Shown here in pieces: positions 25,095-37,448 of a DNA stretch of 64,000 nt. The first letter of the stretch is position 1. Each line of letters begins with the position of its first letter. Below the pieces are notes generated by a model. It was not told the origin of the DNA. It made no database searches and worked only from the letters and a program-made list of their open reading frames with translations. A program made the position numbers and the translations under genes. The DNA is taken from contig CM042694.1 of assembly GCA_023614405.1 (NCBI GenBank), positions 129,337,711 to 129,401,710 of the forward strand. The letters run 5' to 3'. The DNA comes from Avena insularis (lineage: Eukaryota; Streptophyta; Magnoliopsida; Poales; Poaceae).

Positions 25095-26584
25095 TGATGA
25101 CCCACAAGTATAGGGGGTGTATCGCAGTATTTTCGATAAGTAAGAGTGTCAAACCCAACGAGGAGCAGAAGGTGCTGGCTAGTGGTATGGATCAGGAATT
25201 CTCTGCAAATACTTAGCAAACGGGTTTTTAGGGGTTTTCGATAAGGCAAGTAAACAAAGTACGAGTAAATAAAAGACAATAGGAATAAATGCAGCAAGTG
25301 GCCCAATCCTTTATGCAGCAAAGGACAAGCCGGTTGTATTACTTAAGATGACCAAACGTTCTCGAGGACACATGGGAAGACCGTAAGTGCTTCATATAGC
25401 TGATTAATCTTCTCTAGCTTGCTAAGTGTTGTGTGGGTGAACCTGTGCTAATGTACCGCCCCATCCAAGACTAATACATACTTGTGATTAAACCCCTTGC
25501 AAACATCCGTAAGTACAAGAAAGTATTTAAGGTAGAAACCTAACCACAGCTTCCTACGTCCCATGTGCAATGGTTTCCTAACGGGGGTTCAGGTTTCTGT
25601 CACTCCGGCAACCCCTACGATTAGTAGCCAAATACACAATGCATTCCCCTAGGCCCATATAGGTGAAGTGTCATGTAGTCGACGTTCACATGACACCACT
25701 AGAAGAAGTACACCACAACTTAAATAACAATCTATTGAATCTTTCTCAATGCAACTCCACTACTAACAACAAGACTTCTCCCATGTCCTCAAGAACAAAA
25801 CGAACTACTCACAAGACATCATATGGATCATGATCAGAGATGGAATAATGATGTATAACAATCTGAACATAAACAATAATTCAATGGTTCACTCAATAGC
25901 ATCAACTACAAAGAGTAATCAACATCGGGAAAGTTTCCCCTATGAACTATGCAAGATTCAACACAATTGTTACAGCAATATGGAGATGGTGATGATGGTG
26001 CTGATGGTGATGATGGTGGTGATGATGATGATGATCCCGATGAAGTCCAGCTTGATGGTGGTGTTGATGGCGACGATCTCCCCTTTCCAGGAAGGAATTC
26101 CCTCGGCAGAAATCTGTCTGCCGGAGAGATCTTTCTCTCTTGGTGTTTTCCGCCCCGCAGAGGCGGCGGACTCTTTCTGTGGTTGCTCCCTGAGTCTTAG
26201 GGTTTCGGGAGGATGATATACGCCAGAGGGAGAGGCTGGAGTGGGCCAGGGCGGTCACACCACCTCTAGGCGCGACATAGGCCTGCCCGCGCCATGGGGT
26301 GGTGTGGGCCCCTGTGGGCCACCTCCACTCCATCTTCTGGCATCCTTAGTCTTCTGGAAAAATAGGATTTTCCGTATATTTTCCCGGATTTTCTGATCTT
26401 CACGAATTTTGCCTCCAAACAGCACCTTTTCCATCAGAATCCTGACTGCAGCGGTCCATGCTCCAAAAGTCATCAACCATGCAAAAATAGATGAAATATC
26501 ATAAGTATCACCTCTCAATACGAAATATATCAATGAATAACAGTGAATTAAGACATAGAATAGTGATGCAAAATGGACGTATCA
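25095..26584 (-). repeat. 5' LTR of G1 (1490 bp)
   Basis: It matches 18682-20184 closely. A few indels distinguish them, for example in the gat-repeat and near 25385 and 25545. Confidence 0.9.
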
Positions 26585-27677
26585 TTCATCAACAAGGGTA
26601 TAAATATAAAATAGAATCTAATTACTATGATTTGCTCAATAGTAATGAAATTCAACTTATAAGATTGGCATAAAGAAATTTTGGAATGTAAAGCGTTTTG
26701 AAACGTCAAAGTTCAAAGCAACACAATGTGATATTAGATATCAAAATGGGTAAATAAATGGCACCAAATAAATCATTGTAGTGTAGATGTAGAGACCATT
26801 AGTTAGAAATAGTTAGCACTCAATCAGAATATATAGTGAACCACTTGAATTCATAAAAGTTTTGGGGTTATTCGATATAACCAAAATAATAGCGAATAAG
26901 CCCTTGTAGAGTATTCATTGGAAACTTTGAATACGAAATCCATAGCTGAAACCAAAAGAGAAGCAAAACTTGTATTGCTTGGATTTTGGTGCATTCTTGA
27001 GAAAGCTCACTTTTAGTGATATTTCTCAATTATGGAGCAAATGGAAGATAGTGAAAAACACGATGAGGATTCAAAACCCTGCATCAGAGTGTTGAGAAGC
27101 GCAACGGACAATGTTCCTGAATGATTCTCTTTGCAAAGGAAAGAATCAATGATAATGATCATTGTGTTTTCCCCACTAGTGTTTTCACTACATGAAGTAG
27201 GATTCAAAATGTAATCCATATCTAGTATGGAGACATTTGTGAATCATTTGTCATGATTCTTGAAATATGACATACCTACGAACTACTAAGGAAATAATGG
27301 TAAACTAGAATTATGAGAAATCCTAGAAGCAAAATTCACTTGAGATTAGAAAGCAATTTGTTGCTGAATCTCACAAGTAAAAGGGGTTACTTGAATTTTC
27401 CCAAATGACTGCAAAGCCATAGTGGAAAAGGGGGTGAATGACAAAAGCACAATTTTTCAAGTATTGGACGAATTCAAATGAATTTGATTCAAGTGTGCTA
27501 AATGTCTAGTGGATTTAAAACTAGTAAAAGTACTAGTATCTCATAGTAAATCTCCAAGTTTGATATTTGATCAAAGGATTTGAAGTTGTTCAAAATAGTG
27601 AGTAGATATGCAATTTGCACGAAATTGAGTGGGAGCTATGAAAGTCTTCCTAAAACAATATGTGAATGACATATTTT
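26585..27677 (+). other. Interior of Copia C between G1 and D
   Basis: AT-rich, with no coding domain that I recognise. It begins with the right TTCAT duplication of G1 and ends with the left ATTTT duplication of D (27673-27677). Phrases such as 'gagtgggagct' recur as in the segment after D (37449 onward). Confidence 0.6.
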
Positions 27678-29180
27678 TGAAGGAGTTATGCCCTAGAGGC
27701 AAATAATAAAGTGTATTATTTGATATATCTCCTGTATGTTCATAATACGTTTCATACTGTGCTATAAGCGTATTGTCTGAAATGTTAATACACGTGTGGT
27801 ATGTAAACAAACTATGTCTCTAGTTACCTCTAGTGAACTAGTTCATTGGTCATGAGGATGGTCTGTGTTTCAAGATCATGGGCATTTATGCCAACTGACA
27901 ATGAGGTCATGTTATTAGTTGAATAACATGATAGACAAACATTCGATCATTATATCATAATGAGATCTAGTTATAAAGTTCACCATTGATGATAAAACAC
28001 AGAGAACCTCGCAACCTGATCCTTTGACTGTGAGGTAATGCAAATCACCATTCTGGAAGAAGCTTAGATGGTTATCAAGAATCATCTCGTAACAGGGTGA
28101 TCAAAAAGGTGCCACTCAGGTTTTCTGAAGGAATGCATAGAGGCGTACATATCAAGACCAGGATTTGTCTAGTCCATGTAACGGACAGATACATGTGGCC
28201 ATCTCGGTGACGTTGCATTAATGAAGCTTGCAAGCATGTGACTAGGTTACGGAATGCAACGACATGAGAACGAGAAAACAAGTTCATCGGTAACGAGATC
28301 GAACTAAGGTATAGAGATACCGAAGATCAAGTCTCGGATGAATTAGGTATCGTATGACAAAGGGAATGGGGAACGACTATCTCACGGTTTGAGCGATTGT
28401 ATTCATGAAACACACGGGGGTCACATGGCCATCCAGGTCCCTCTATTGATCATTGATATGAGAGTGGTCTCTATCATGTCCGGAGTGTTTCCGAACCGAA
28501 GGATGTCACGCTTAAGGGTAGGGACGCTTAGGGTAGATGAGGTATCGTATGAGAAATAGAGAGAGAGAAACCGGAATAGTTTCGGTAACATCCGATGGAG
28601 ATCGGAAGGGGTCCGGAAGTTGTTCCGGAGTGAAGGAATAATATAATATGTGTATTTGAATGTTAATTGGAGAATTAATATTAAATATATATTTTATTTT
28701 ATTTTTGAAGGCACTATATTGCTAATGGGCCTCACCCGAAGGGAGGCCCAAGTGGGCAAGGCGCCTAGGGAGTGGGGGCCAGTCGGCCTAGGGCTAGTGG
28801 GCCGCCCTAGTAGGGCCCACCTAGGGCCGGAGGATGCCCCAAGGTGGTCGGCGGGTGTGGGGATTAGTCCCACACCGCCTGGCCCCTAGGTGGTGCGCCC
28901 CCTCCCACTATATAAAGGGGTCCCCCTCCCCCTTGGAAATCACCCATTCTTCTCATTCTCTCTCTCATCTGCTGAGGACTTCCCCGTAATATTGGGGAGG
29001 ACCACACTTGAGGTGCTGCTCGTCTTCATCAATATATGCCTTCCTGCATAAGGCGTGCCTCTCTCTGCAAAGCTATGAATACTGTATTCCTTCTCCGTTA
29101 CTTATGTCTACATAGTATAGATCCTGGTATTAGTGTTCGAGTAGATAGAAAATTTTCATTTTCTGCTACGGAACCCTTCA
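27678..29180 (+). repeat. 5' LTR of Copia D (1503 bp)
   Basis: It has TATA box ctatataaagggg near 28910 and a GC-rich hairpin (gtgggccgccctagtagggcccac, about 28797-28820) upstream. Compared with the 3' LTR it lacks about 135 bp (the equivalent of 37132-37266). Confidence 0.9.
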
Positions 29181-29181
29181 G

Positions 29182-29193
29182 TGGTATCAGAGC
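29182..29193 (+). other. Primer binding site of Copia D
   Basis: TGGTATCAGAGC one base after the LTR; initiator methionine tRNA type. Confidence 0.9.
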
Positions 29194-30155
29194 GGGTCTA
29201 TGGGTAGACATGTCGTACGGATAGAACACATAGCAATATGTTGGCATTGATTCTCTAGTTGCTGCCCTCTTTAGTGTTATTGTTCATATCACGGCATTGT
29301 TTGATGAAGTGGCCGCCAACTGACCTCACGTGGTGATTCACGAGACTGGTCCACAAATCAAAGTGGCTTAGGGGGTGTCTGTCTCTCTACAGTAGTTGAT
29401 ATGGCATTGACATTAGAGGGCCCTGAAAAGGGAAGAAGAACGGCAATCATTGAATCCATGTTGTGGCTCGACGTTCGTAGGTGGGAAGAGGTTCTACTGC
29501 GAAAGCCCTAAAAGCAGCGTAAAACATGCAATAGTCAATATAGAAGCGTTTATCTTCGTTATTGCATAGGGGCAAGTATTATAACATGGCAATGACAAGT
29601 TTATGAAACTCTCATTGAAGCTATTGATGATGATCACAAAGCTATAACCATGTCATAGTACTTCACTTTAGAAGTATTACTTATTGTGCTGGTACACTTA
29701 CTAGAAGGTAGCATAATAAGATAATCCCTCGTAGTATTCTAGTTATCGTATTCCCCTTGTGTGTGCACCACCAAGAAAGTTCTTCGGTATGAGGCGATCC
29801 AGGGTTACAGGCCTGGGTGTCAGACATATCTATGTTCGTGACACAGGGTGTAAGCCATGTTGCACTGCGAATACACACGAGTTAGAACTGGTGAGCCTGG
29901 CATGTACAGACATGGCCTCGGAATACAAGAGACTAAAAAGTCGAGCATGAATCACATAGTTGATGTGATCGACATTAGGGAATGTCCACCTTTGATACTG
30001 CACTGATGGCCATGATGATCGGGGGAGGTGCAGGGGATAGGGATCATGTGATCACTAAACGAGTAGAGGGATGTTCGTTTAAGTGGGAGTTCCTTTGTTA
30101 AAATTTGAACTCATTATTATGAACATAGTCTAAACACTTTGCAAATCCTTTGTAG
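29194..30155 (+). other. Untranslated leader of Copia D
   Basis: It shares gtgtgcaccaccaagaaagt and the tgtacagacatggcctcggaa motif with elements C and A. No frame is supported before the gag ATG at 30156. Confidence 0.55.
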
Positions 30156-30992
30156 ATGTCTCGCCCACCCACCTTCAACCTTAGCACTTTCCTCGAGAAG
30201 GACAAGCTGAAAACTAATGGAACCAACTTCACCGCATGGTTCCGTAATCTTAGGATCCTCCTAGTCCCCTACAAGTTGACTTATGTCATCGAGGCTGAGC
30301 TTCCGGCCAAGCCTGCAGATTCCGCCTCCCAGGATGAAAAGAATGCCTGGCAGTCCAAGGCGGGCGATTTCTCCCTCATCCAGAGTGGAATGCTCTATGC
30401 CATGGAGCGGGAGCTTCAAAAGCATTTTGAGAAGATGAATGCCTTTGAGATCATTGAGGATCTCAAGGCTGTCTTTGCTCCACAAGCTTGTGCAGAGAGG
30501 TATGATGCTTCTGAGCTCTTCTTCTCTGCTAAAATGGAAGAGCACAGTAGTATTAGTGAGCACGTGGTTAAAATGTCTGGCTACGTCAAGCGCTTAAACG
30601 CCCTAGATTGCAAAATCTCGGAGGAGCTCGCTATAGATAGGGTGCTGCACTTGCTGCCCCCTAGCTATAAGAGTTTTCTGATGAACTACAACATGCAATG
30701 GATGACTAAGACCCTTGATGAGGTGTTCGCCATGCTCAAAACTGCTGAGGTTGAAATCAAGAAGGAGCACACGGTGCTGATGGTCAACAAGACCACCAAC
30801 TTTAAAAAACTGGGGCAAAAAGGGAAAGGCAAGGGTAAAAATTCTAAGAGGGATGGCAGGTTTGTTCCTAGCACCTCAAAGACTTCCAAGCCTGGCCCTA
30901 AGCCCGGCACTTCGTGCTTCTACTGCAAAGGGACGGAACCTGAAAGCATAATCGCCCTAAGTACCTTGAAGACAAGCGAGCTGGCAAGATAG
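30156..30992 (+). pseudogene. gag of Copia D, frameshifted in the zinc knuckle
   Basis: 278 codons from ATG 30156. Motifs in order: FNLSTFLEKDKLKTNGTNF with the conserved W (FTAWFRNLRILL) at about residues 8-40, AERYDASELFFSAKMEEHSS near 113-132, LLPPSYKSFLMNYN near 169, a Lys/Gly-rich stretch (KGKGKGKNSKRDGRF) near 223-237, and CFYCKG at 253, the start of a CX2CX4HX4C zinc knuckle. After CFYCKG the frame goes wrong: His and the last Cys are lost and the frame ends at 30990. The pol frame (frame 2) takes over at about 30957. Small indels at 30930-30955 explain it. Gag normally forms the particle and binds RNA through the knuckle. Confidence 0.85.
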
Positions 30993-31770
30993 CCATCCCA
31001 GACAAAGGTATATATGATATACATGTTATTGATGTATTCCTTACGAGCGCCAGGAGTAACACCTGGGTATTTGATACCGGATCTGTTGCTCACATTTGTA
31101 ACTCTCAGCAGGATCTGCAGAGTAGGAGGCGCCTGAGGAAGGACGAGGTGACGATGCACGTCAGCAATGGTTCGAGAGTCGAACTGATGGCCGTCGGCAC
31201 CCTGCATCTCCGTCTACCGTCAGGATTATTGTTGGTTTTGAATAAATGCTATTATGTACCTGCACTAAATATGAATATTGTGAGTGGGTCTTGCTTGTTG
31301 CAAGACCATTATTCGTTTAAATCAGGAACAAGTGGTTGTTCAATTTATATGAATGATGTTTTCTATGTTCATGCTCCTGTATGTGATGGTTTATTCTTAC
31401 TTGATCTTGATTATGATACACACATCGATAATGTTGATGCTAAACGTTGTAAGCACAGTGACGATAATTCCATGTACATGTGGTATTACCATCTTGGTCA
31501 TATTGGCATAAAACGCATGAAGAAGCTTCATTCGGAAGGGCTTCTTGGATCATTGGATTTCGAATCCCTTGATACATGTGAGCCATGCCTCATGGGCAAG
31601 ATGACCAGGACACCATTCTCCGGTATAGTGGAGAGAGCCGTAGACCTACTTGGGATCATACATACGGATGTATGTGGACCAATGAGTGTCTCGATGCGCA
31701 ATGTTTATCGTTACTTTGTTACCTTTACTGACGACTTGAGCAGATATGGATATATCTACTTGATGAAGCA
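30957..31770 (+). pseudogene. Copia D pol, first part: protease and integrase N-terminus
   Basis: The frame reads KYLEDKRAGKIAIPDKGIY, then the aspartic protease active site WVFDTGSVAHICN (DTG near 31065). It goes on through VSNGSRVELMAVGTL and LNKCYYVPALNMNIVS to the integrase zinc domain: MWYYHLGHIGIKRMKKLH with DTCEPCLMGKM (HHCC, about 31480-31600). The catalytic core begins with the first Asp in IHTDVCGPM (about 31660) and runs to FTDDLSRYGYIYLMK, where solo LTR G2 interrupts at 31771. Without the insertion and one AAGCA, the frame continues correctly into 33390. Confidence 0.85.
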
Positions 31771-33384
31771 TGATACATTGCAAATGTATCTATAATTTTT
31801 GATGTTCCATGCTTGGTTTTATCCACTTTCTTGTGTTTTGTTCCAACTTTGGAGTACTTTTCTTATGATTTTTTGGACTAACCTATTAACAAGAGCCACA
31901 GTGCCAACTGCCTATTTTCTGCTATTTTTGGTTCCAGGAAAGTCAGAAAATGAATATTCTCGGAATTGGACGGGACAAAAGCCAAAGTGCCTATTTTTCC
32001 GGAAGGGATCAAGTGCCAGAATACGAGACGGAGAAGGGCCAGACGGCGGCCACACCACCTGGCCATGTGGCCAAGCCTGTCCCACACCAGGGGGTGGTGT
32101 GGCCAGCCCAGGCACCCCGTCGGCCTCTCTTTCCGCCTATATATTGCCCTCGGGACGAAAACCCTAAGTACCCGATAAAAAATCCACGAAAGAGTCTGTA
32201 GCCGCCGTCATCTCCATCCCTAGATCGGGAGGGATCTGAAGCTCTTCCCACCGCCGAAGAGGGAATTCACCACAGGCCTTCTTCATCACCATGCAAGCCT
32301 CCGGTGTGATGCATGAGTAGTTTATCCTTGGACTACGGATCCATGTAGTAGCTAGATGGTTGGTTCTCCTCCATTGTGCTTTCATGTTTAGATCTTGTGA
32401 GCTCCGTTCATGATCAAGATCATCTATTTGTAATTCTGCATGTTGTGTTTGCGGGGATCCGATGGATATTGAGATGCTATTTCAGATTGATTATTGATTC
32501 TATCATGTCTTTGTTATTTGAGATCTTGCATGCTTTTCGTTGTTAGTAGCTATCTTGGCCAAGTAGATGCTAGCAACTCCAAGAGTTAGTATTTATGCTC
32601 GATAGTGGGTTCATGCCTCCGTAATGGGAAGTGAGAAATCTCTAAGGTACTAGATGTGTTGTTGCTACTAGGAGAAAACAATAATCCTTTGTTCATAGAA
32701 CAATCATATTGTTTACTTTACATGCGTTCAGAAGCAATAATCTGTTGCTTGCAACTTAATACTGGAGGAGGTTCGGATGATAACCTGAAGGTGGATTATT
32801 AGTCATAGATGCAGTTGGATGGCGGTCTATGTATTATGTTGTAATGCCCAATAAAGTCTCAAAGGAGTCAAGATGATTAGTATATGCATGTATTGCTTTC
32901 TCGGTGTTTGTCAATTGCCTCGCTGTAATTTGTTCACCCAGCATGTTATCTATCTTAAGGAGAGCCACCTCTAGTGAACTATGGATCCCGGTCCTTGTCT
33001 TTTACATACAATCTACAATCTTTTACTGCTTTGTGTTTACTTTCTGCTAACTTTTACTTCTTTCCATTCGATACGTTTAATCCTTTGTTTTCCGCAAAAC
33101 ACGGTGAGATTGACAACCTCATCGCAAGTTGGGGACAAAGTTCTGTGGTTGTGTTGTGCAAGTATCCACGTTGCTACTGGCACCGGTAGTGCGCCCTGCC
33201 AAAGCTCAGCTAGTAACACCTTTGGGGTGTTTCCTTGCTCCTACTGGTTCGATTAAACCTTGGTTTCATAACTGAGGGAAACTTGCTGGTGTGCTCATCA
33301 TACCTTCCTCTTGGGGTTCCCAACGAGCTCTACATCAACCACGAGCCATCAACACTTTTCTGGGCACCGTGCATTGAGCCATCA
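31771..33384 (+). mobile_element. Gypsy-type solo LTR G2 inside the integrase of Copia D
   Basis: It starts TGATACATTGCAAATGTATC and ends gccatca. Target duplication AAGCA is at 31766-31770 and 33385-33389. No second LTR, primer site or internal region is present, so it is a 1614 bp solo LTR left by LTR-LTR recombination. Its start resembles the TGATACGTC...GTATC family of Triticeae Gypsy LTRs. It holds a strong inverted repeat ggccacaccacc...ggtggtgtggcc (32047-32102) and a TATA-like ctatatattgccc near 32140. The minus-strand text of G1's LTR shows the same kind of hairpin. Confidence 0.9.
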
Positions 33385-33389
33385 AAGCA

Positions 33390-35770
33390 AAAGTCTGAAA
33401 CCTTTGAAAAGTTCAAGGAATTTCAGAAAGAGGTAGAGAATCAACTTAACAAGAAAATCAAGCACCTTCGATCAGATCGAGGAGGCGAGTATTTGAGTTA
33501 TGAGTTTAACATGCACTTGAAGGACTGTGGGATTATCCCACAGCTTACGCCAGCCGGAACACCACAACGTAATGGTGTGTCGGAATGCCGTAACCGAACG
33601 CTATTGGATAGTGTACGGTCCATGATGTCTTTAACTGATTTGTCTGTGTCTTTTTGGGGATACACGTTAGAAACCGCCGCTTTTATTTTAAACCGAGCAC
33701 CATCCAAATCCGTGGAGACAACCCCATATGAGATATGGTATGGGCAGAAGCCAAAGTTGTCTTTTCTGAAAGTTTGGGGATGTGAGGCGTATGTTAAGAA
33801 ACTGCAGCCTGACAAACTCGAGCCCAAGTCGGAAAAATGTATCTTTGTAGGATATCCAAGGGAAACCATTGGATATACCTTCTACAACCAAGCCGAAGGC
33901 AAAACGTTTGTCGCAAAGACTGGCACCTTTCTCAAGAAAAAGTTTCTTGCAAAAGGAGTGAGTGGAAGGAAAATTGAGTTGGATGAAATTGTTGACCCTT
34001 CTCTCTATATTCCGAGTAGCACAACGGAAGTTGTTCCGAAACCGCTCTCCAACATGGAGGAAGAGCCCGTTGATGCTGATCAAAACAATGACATCGAGAC
34101 TCCTGAGGTTCGCAGGTCTACAAGGATTCGTGCCACTCCAGATTGGTACAGTAGCCTTGTAATGTCTGTCATCTTAGATAATCAGGAAGAACCTGCAAAC
34201 TACAAAGAAGCTATGGATAGTGCTGACTCTGAGAAATGGCTAGAAGCCATGAAATCCAAAATAGGATCCATGTATGAAAACCAAGTTTGGACCCTTGTGG
34301 GTCTTCCAGAGGGTCGCAAGGCCGTGGAAAATAAATGGATCTTTAAGAAAAAGACTGATGCGAATGGTAATGTAACCATTCACAAAGCTCGACTTGTCGC
34401 AAAGGGGTTTCGACAAATTCAAGGAGTTGACTACGACGAGACTTACTCTCCCGTAGTGATGCTTAAAGCTGTCAGGATTTTAATAGTAATTGATGCACAT
34501 TTCGACTATGAAATTTGGCAGATGGATGTCAAGACCGCTTTCCTCAATGGTCACATTGATGAAGAATTGTATATGATGCAACTAGAAGGTTTTGTCAATC
34601 CTAAGGATGCTGGAAAGGTATGCAAACTTCAACGGTCCATTTATGGATTGAAGCAAGCATCTCGGAGCTGGAACCAACGTTTTGATCAAGTGATCAAGAG
34701 TTTTGGGTTTGTCCAAAACCAACAAGAGTTATGTGTTTACAAGAAAGCGAGTGGGAGCTCGGTCGTTTTCTTAGTAGTGTATGTGGATGACATATTACTC
34801 ATGGGAAACGATGTGGATCTTATGAATAGCGTGAAAGCATATTTGTGCAACCAATTTTCAATGAAGGATCTAGGTGAAGCTGCATACATATTGGGAATCA
34901 AGATCTATAGAGATAGATCAAGGCACCTAATAGCATTAAGTCAGAGTACTTACATAGATAAGATTTTGAAGAGGTTAAAAATGGAAAACACCAAAAGGGG
35001 TTTTACACCTATGATGAAGAATTGCAACTTGAGTATGACTCAATGTCCTGTAACGGACGATGATAGAGAGAAGATGTCTTACATCCCCTATGCTTCTGCA
35101 ATAGGATCTATCATGTATGCAATGCTTAGTACCCGACCTGATGTGGCATTGGCTCTTAGTTTGACGAGTCGATATCAGAGTAATCTAGGACATGATCACT
35201 GGACAGCTGTGAAAAATATCCTAAAGTTTCTGAGAAGAACAAAGGATATGTTCCTGATCTATGGAGGAAATGATGAAGCTCTAAACATAATAGGTTACGT
35301 AGATGTGAGCTGGAATTCAGATCATGATGACTCAAAGTCTCAAACAGGATTTGTTTTCTTGGTGAATGGTGGGGCGGTAAGCTGGAAAAGCAAGAAGCAG
35401 CCGGTGGTGGCACAATCTTTAATGGAATCTGAATACATTGCTGCAGCTGATGCAGCAAATGAAGCTGTTTGGCTAAGGAATTTCATCATCGAACTAGGAG
35501 TTTTCCCAATGCACAACACCCTGTGACGATCTATTGTGATAACATGGGAGCTATTGCAAATGCAAGGGAACCAAGAACTCATTCCATAGCCAAACACATC
35601 AAGCTTAGATTTCACGTCATCCGGTAGATTGTTGACGAAGGTGAAGTCAAGATTTGCAAAGTAGATACGGAACTGAATGTAGCAGATCCTTTGACTAAAG
35701 CTCTCCAACATGACAAGCACGAACAACACTGAGATTCCATTGGTGTTAGGTTCCTTCCTATTGTAAACTA
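33390..35770 (+). pseudogene. Copia D pol, second part: integrase core, reverse transcriptase, RNase H
   Basis: Open in one frame to 35526. The integrase continues with RSDRGGEYLSYEF (second catalytic Asp) and GTPQRNGVSECRNRTL (catalytic Glu), then NRAPSKSVETTPYEIWYG. Reverse transcriptase runs from NKWIFKKKTDANG through KARLVAKGFRQIQGVDYDET and WQMDVKTAFLNGHIDEELYM to the catalytic YVDD at 34780-34791. RNase H follows: GYVDVSWNSDHDD, SWKSKKQPVVAQSLMESEY. At 35520-35526 a frameshift gives a stop; the adjacent frame continues TIYCDNMGAIANAREPRTHS, has a stop at about 35625 and ends in VADPLTKALQ. It would copy and integrate the element; the breaks make it inactive. Confidence 0.9.
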
Positions 35771-35790
35771 CTTTTATATACTCTAGTGCA

Positions 35791-35800
35791 AGTGGGAGAC
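35791..35800 (+). other. Polypurine tract of Copia D
   Basis: agtgggagac immediately precedes the 3' LTR. The same motif precedes the 3' LTRs of C and, on the minus strand, A. Confidence 0.8.
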
Positions 35801-37443
35801 TGAAGGAGTTATGCCCTAGAGGCAAATAATAAAGTGTATTATTTGATATATCTCCTGTATGTTCATAATACGTTTCATACTGTGCTATAACTGTGTTAAT
35901 ACGAAACGTTAATACACGTGTGGTATGTAAACAAACCGTGTCTGTAGTTACCTCTAGTGAACTAGTTCATTGGTCATGAGGATGGTCTGTGTTTCAAGAT
36001 CATGGGCATTTATGCCAACTGACAATGAGGTCATGTTATTAGTTGAATAACATGATAGACAAACATCCGATCATTATATCGTAATGAGATCTAGTTACAA
36101 AGTTCACCATTGATGATAAAACACAGAGAACCTCGCAACCTGATCCTTTGACTGTGAGGTAATGCAAATCACCATTCTAGAAGAATCTTAGATGGTTATC
36201 AAGAATCATCTCGTAACAGGGTGATCCAAAAGGTGCCACTCAGGTTTTCTGAAGGAATGCGTAGAGGAGTACATATCAAGACCAGGATTTGTTTAGTCCA
36301 TGTAACGGACAGATACATGTGGCCATCTTGGTGACGTTGCATTAATGAAGCTTGCAAGCATGTGACTAGGTCACGGAATGCAACGACATGAGAACGAGAA
36401 AACAAGTTCATCGGTAACGAGATCGAACTAAGGTATAGAGATACCGAAGATCAAGTCTCGGATGAATTAGGTATCGTATGACAAAGGGAATGGGGAACGA
36501 CTATCTCACGGTTCGAGCGATTATATTCGTGAAATACACGGGGGTCACATGGCCATCCAGGTCCCTCTGTTGATCATTGATATGAGAGTGGTCTCTATAA
36601 TGTCCGGAGTGTTTTCGAACCGAAGGATGTCACGCTTAAGGGTAGGGATGCTTAGGGTAGATGAGGTATCGTATGAGAAATAGAGAGAGAGAGAAACCAG
36701 AATAGTTTTGGTAACATCCGATGGAGATTGGAAGGGGTCCGGAAGTTGTTCCGGAGTGAAGGAATAATATAATATGTGCATTTGAATGTTAATTGGAGAA
36801 TTAATATTAAATATATATTTTATTTTATTTTTGAAGGCACTGTATTGCTAATGGGCCTCACCCGAAGGGAGGCCCAAGTGGGCAAGGCGCCTAGGGAGTG
36901 GGGGCCAGCCAGCCTAGGGCTAGTGGGCCGCCCCAGTGGGGCCCACCTAGGGCTGGCGGCTGCCCCAAGGTGGCCGGCGGGTGTGGGGATTAGTCCCACA
37001 CCGCCTGGCCCCTAGGTGGTGCGCCCCCCTCCCACTATATAAAGGGGTCCCCCCTCCTCCTTGGAAATCACCCATTCCTCTCATTCTCTCTCTCATCTTC
37101 TGAGGACTTCCCCGTAATATTGGAGAGGACCTCGTGGTTGAGTTATCCACCTTCACACTACCGTCGTGTGATCGGCGATCCGACATCTACTTCTTCCGCT
37201 GCTCGGCTGGATCGGAGCCCGGTTGACGTCCCCTACACCGGACGTGTGACGAACTTCGGAGGCACCACACTTGGGGTGTTGCTCGTCTTCATCAATATAC
37301 GCCTTCCTGCGTAAGGCGTGCCTCTCTCTGCAAAGGTATGAATACTGTATTCCTTCTCTGTTACTTATGTCTACATAGTATAGATCCTGGTATTAGTGTT
37401 CGAGTAGATAGAAAATTTTCGTTTTCTGCTACGGAACCCTTCA
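35801..37443 (+). repeat. 3' LTR of Copia D (1643 bp)
   Basis: It matches 27678-29180 but keeps the segment 37132-37266 missing there. TATA box ctatataaagggg near 37036. Confidence 0.9.
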
Positions 37444-37448
37444 ATTTT

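Larger units (their letters stand above)
18682..26584 (-). mobile_element. Gypsy retrotransposon G1, minus orientation, non-autonomous (7.9 kb)
   Basis: LTRs are at 18682-20184 and 25095-26584, with target duplication TTCAT at 18677-18681 and 26585-26589. On the minus strand the LTR begins TGATACGTCCATTTTGC and ends ...tgtgggtcatca. The primer binding site tggcgtcgttgctgggg lies 11 bases after the 5' LTR, and the purine tract aagcttggggggagt precedes the 3' LTR. The interior has a gag and a small coiled-coil ORF but no reverse transcriptase or integrase. The LTRs differ by few substitutions and small indels, so the insertion is fairly young. Confidence 0.9.
27678..37443 (+). mobile_element. 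Copia retrotransposon D with near-complete gag-pol
   Basis: LTRs at 27678-29180 and 35801-37443 start TGAAGGAGTTATGCCCTAG and end cggaacccttca. Target duplication ATTTT is at 27673-27677 and 37444-37448. Primer site tggtatcagagc is at 29182 and purine tract agtgggagac at 35791-35800. The coding order is gag, protease, integrase, reverse transcriptase, RNase H, the Copia order. Frameshifts in the zinc knuckle and RNase H, one stop near the end and the G2 insertion in the integrase make it inactive. It is nested inside Copia C. Confidence 0.9.

Noticed and set aside
33235..33389. Apparent N-terminus of the long Copia D pol frame
   Set aside because: These codons lie in solo LTR G2 and its target duplication; the true pol frame comes from 31770 and resumes at 33390.
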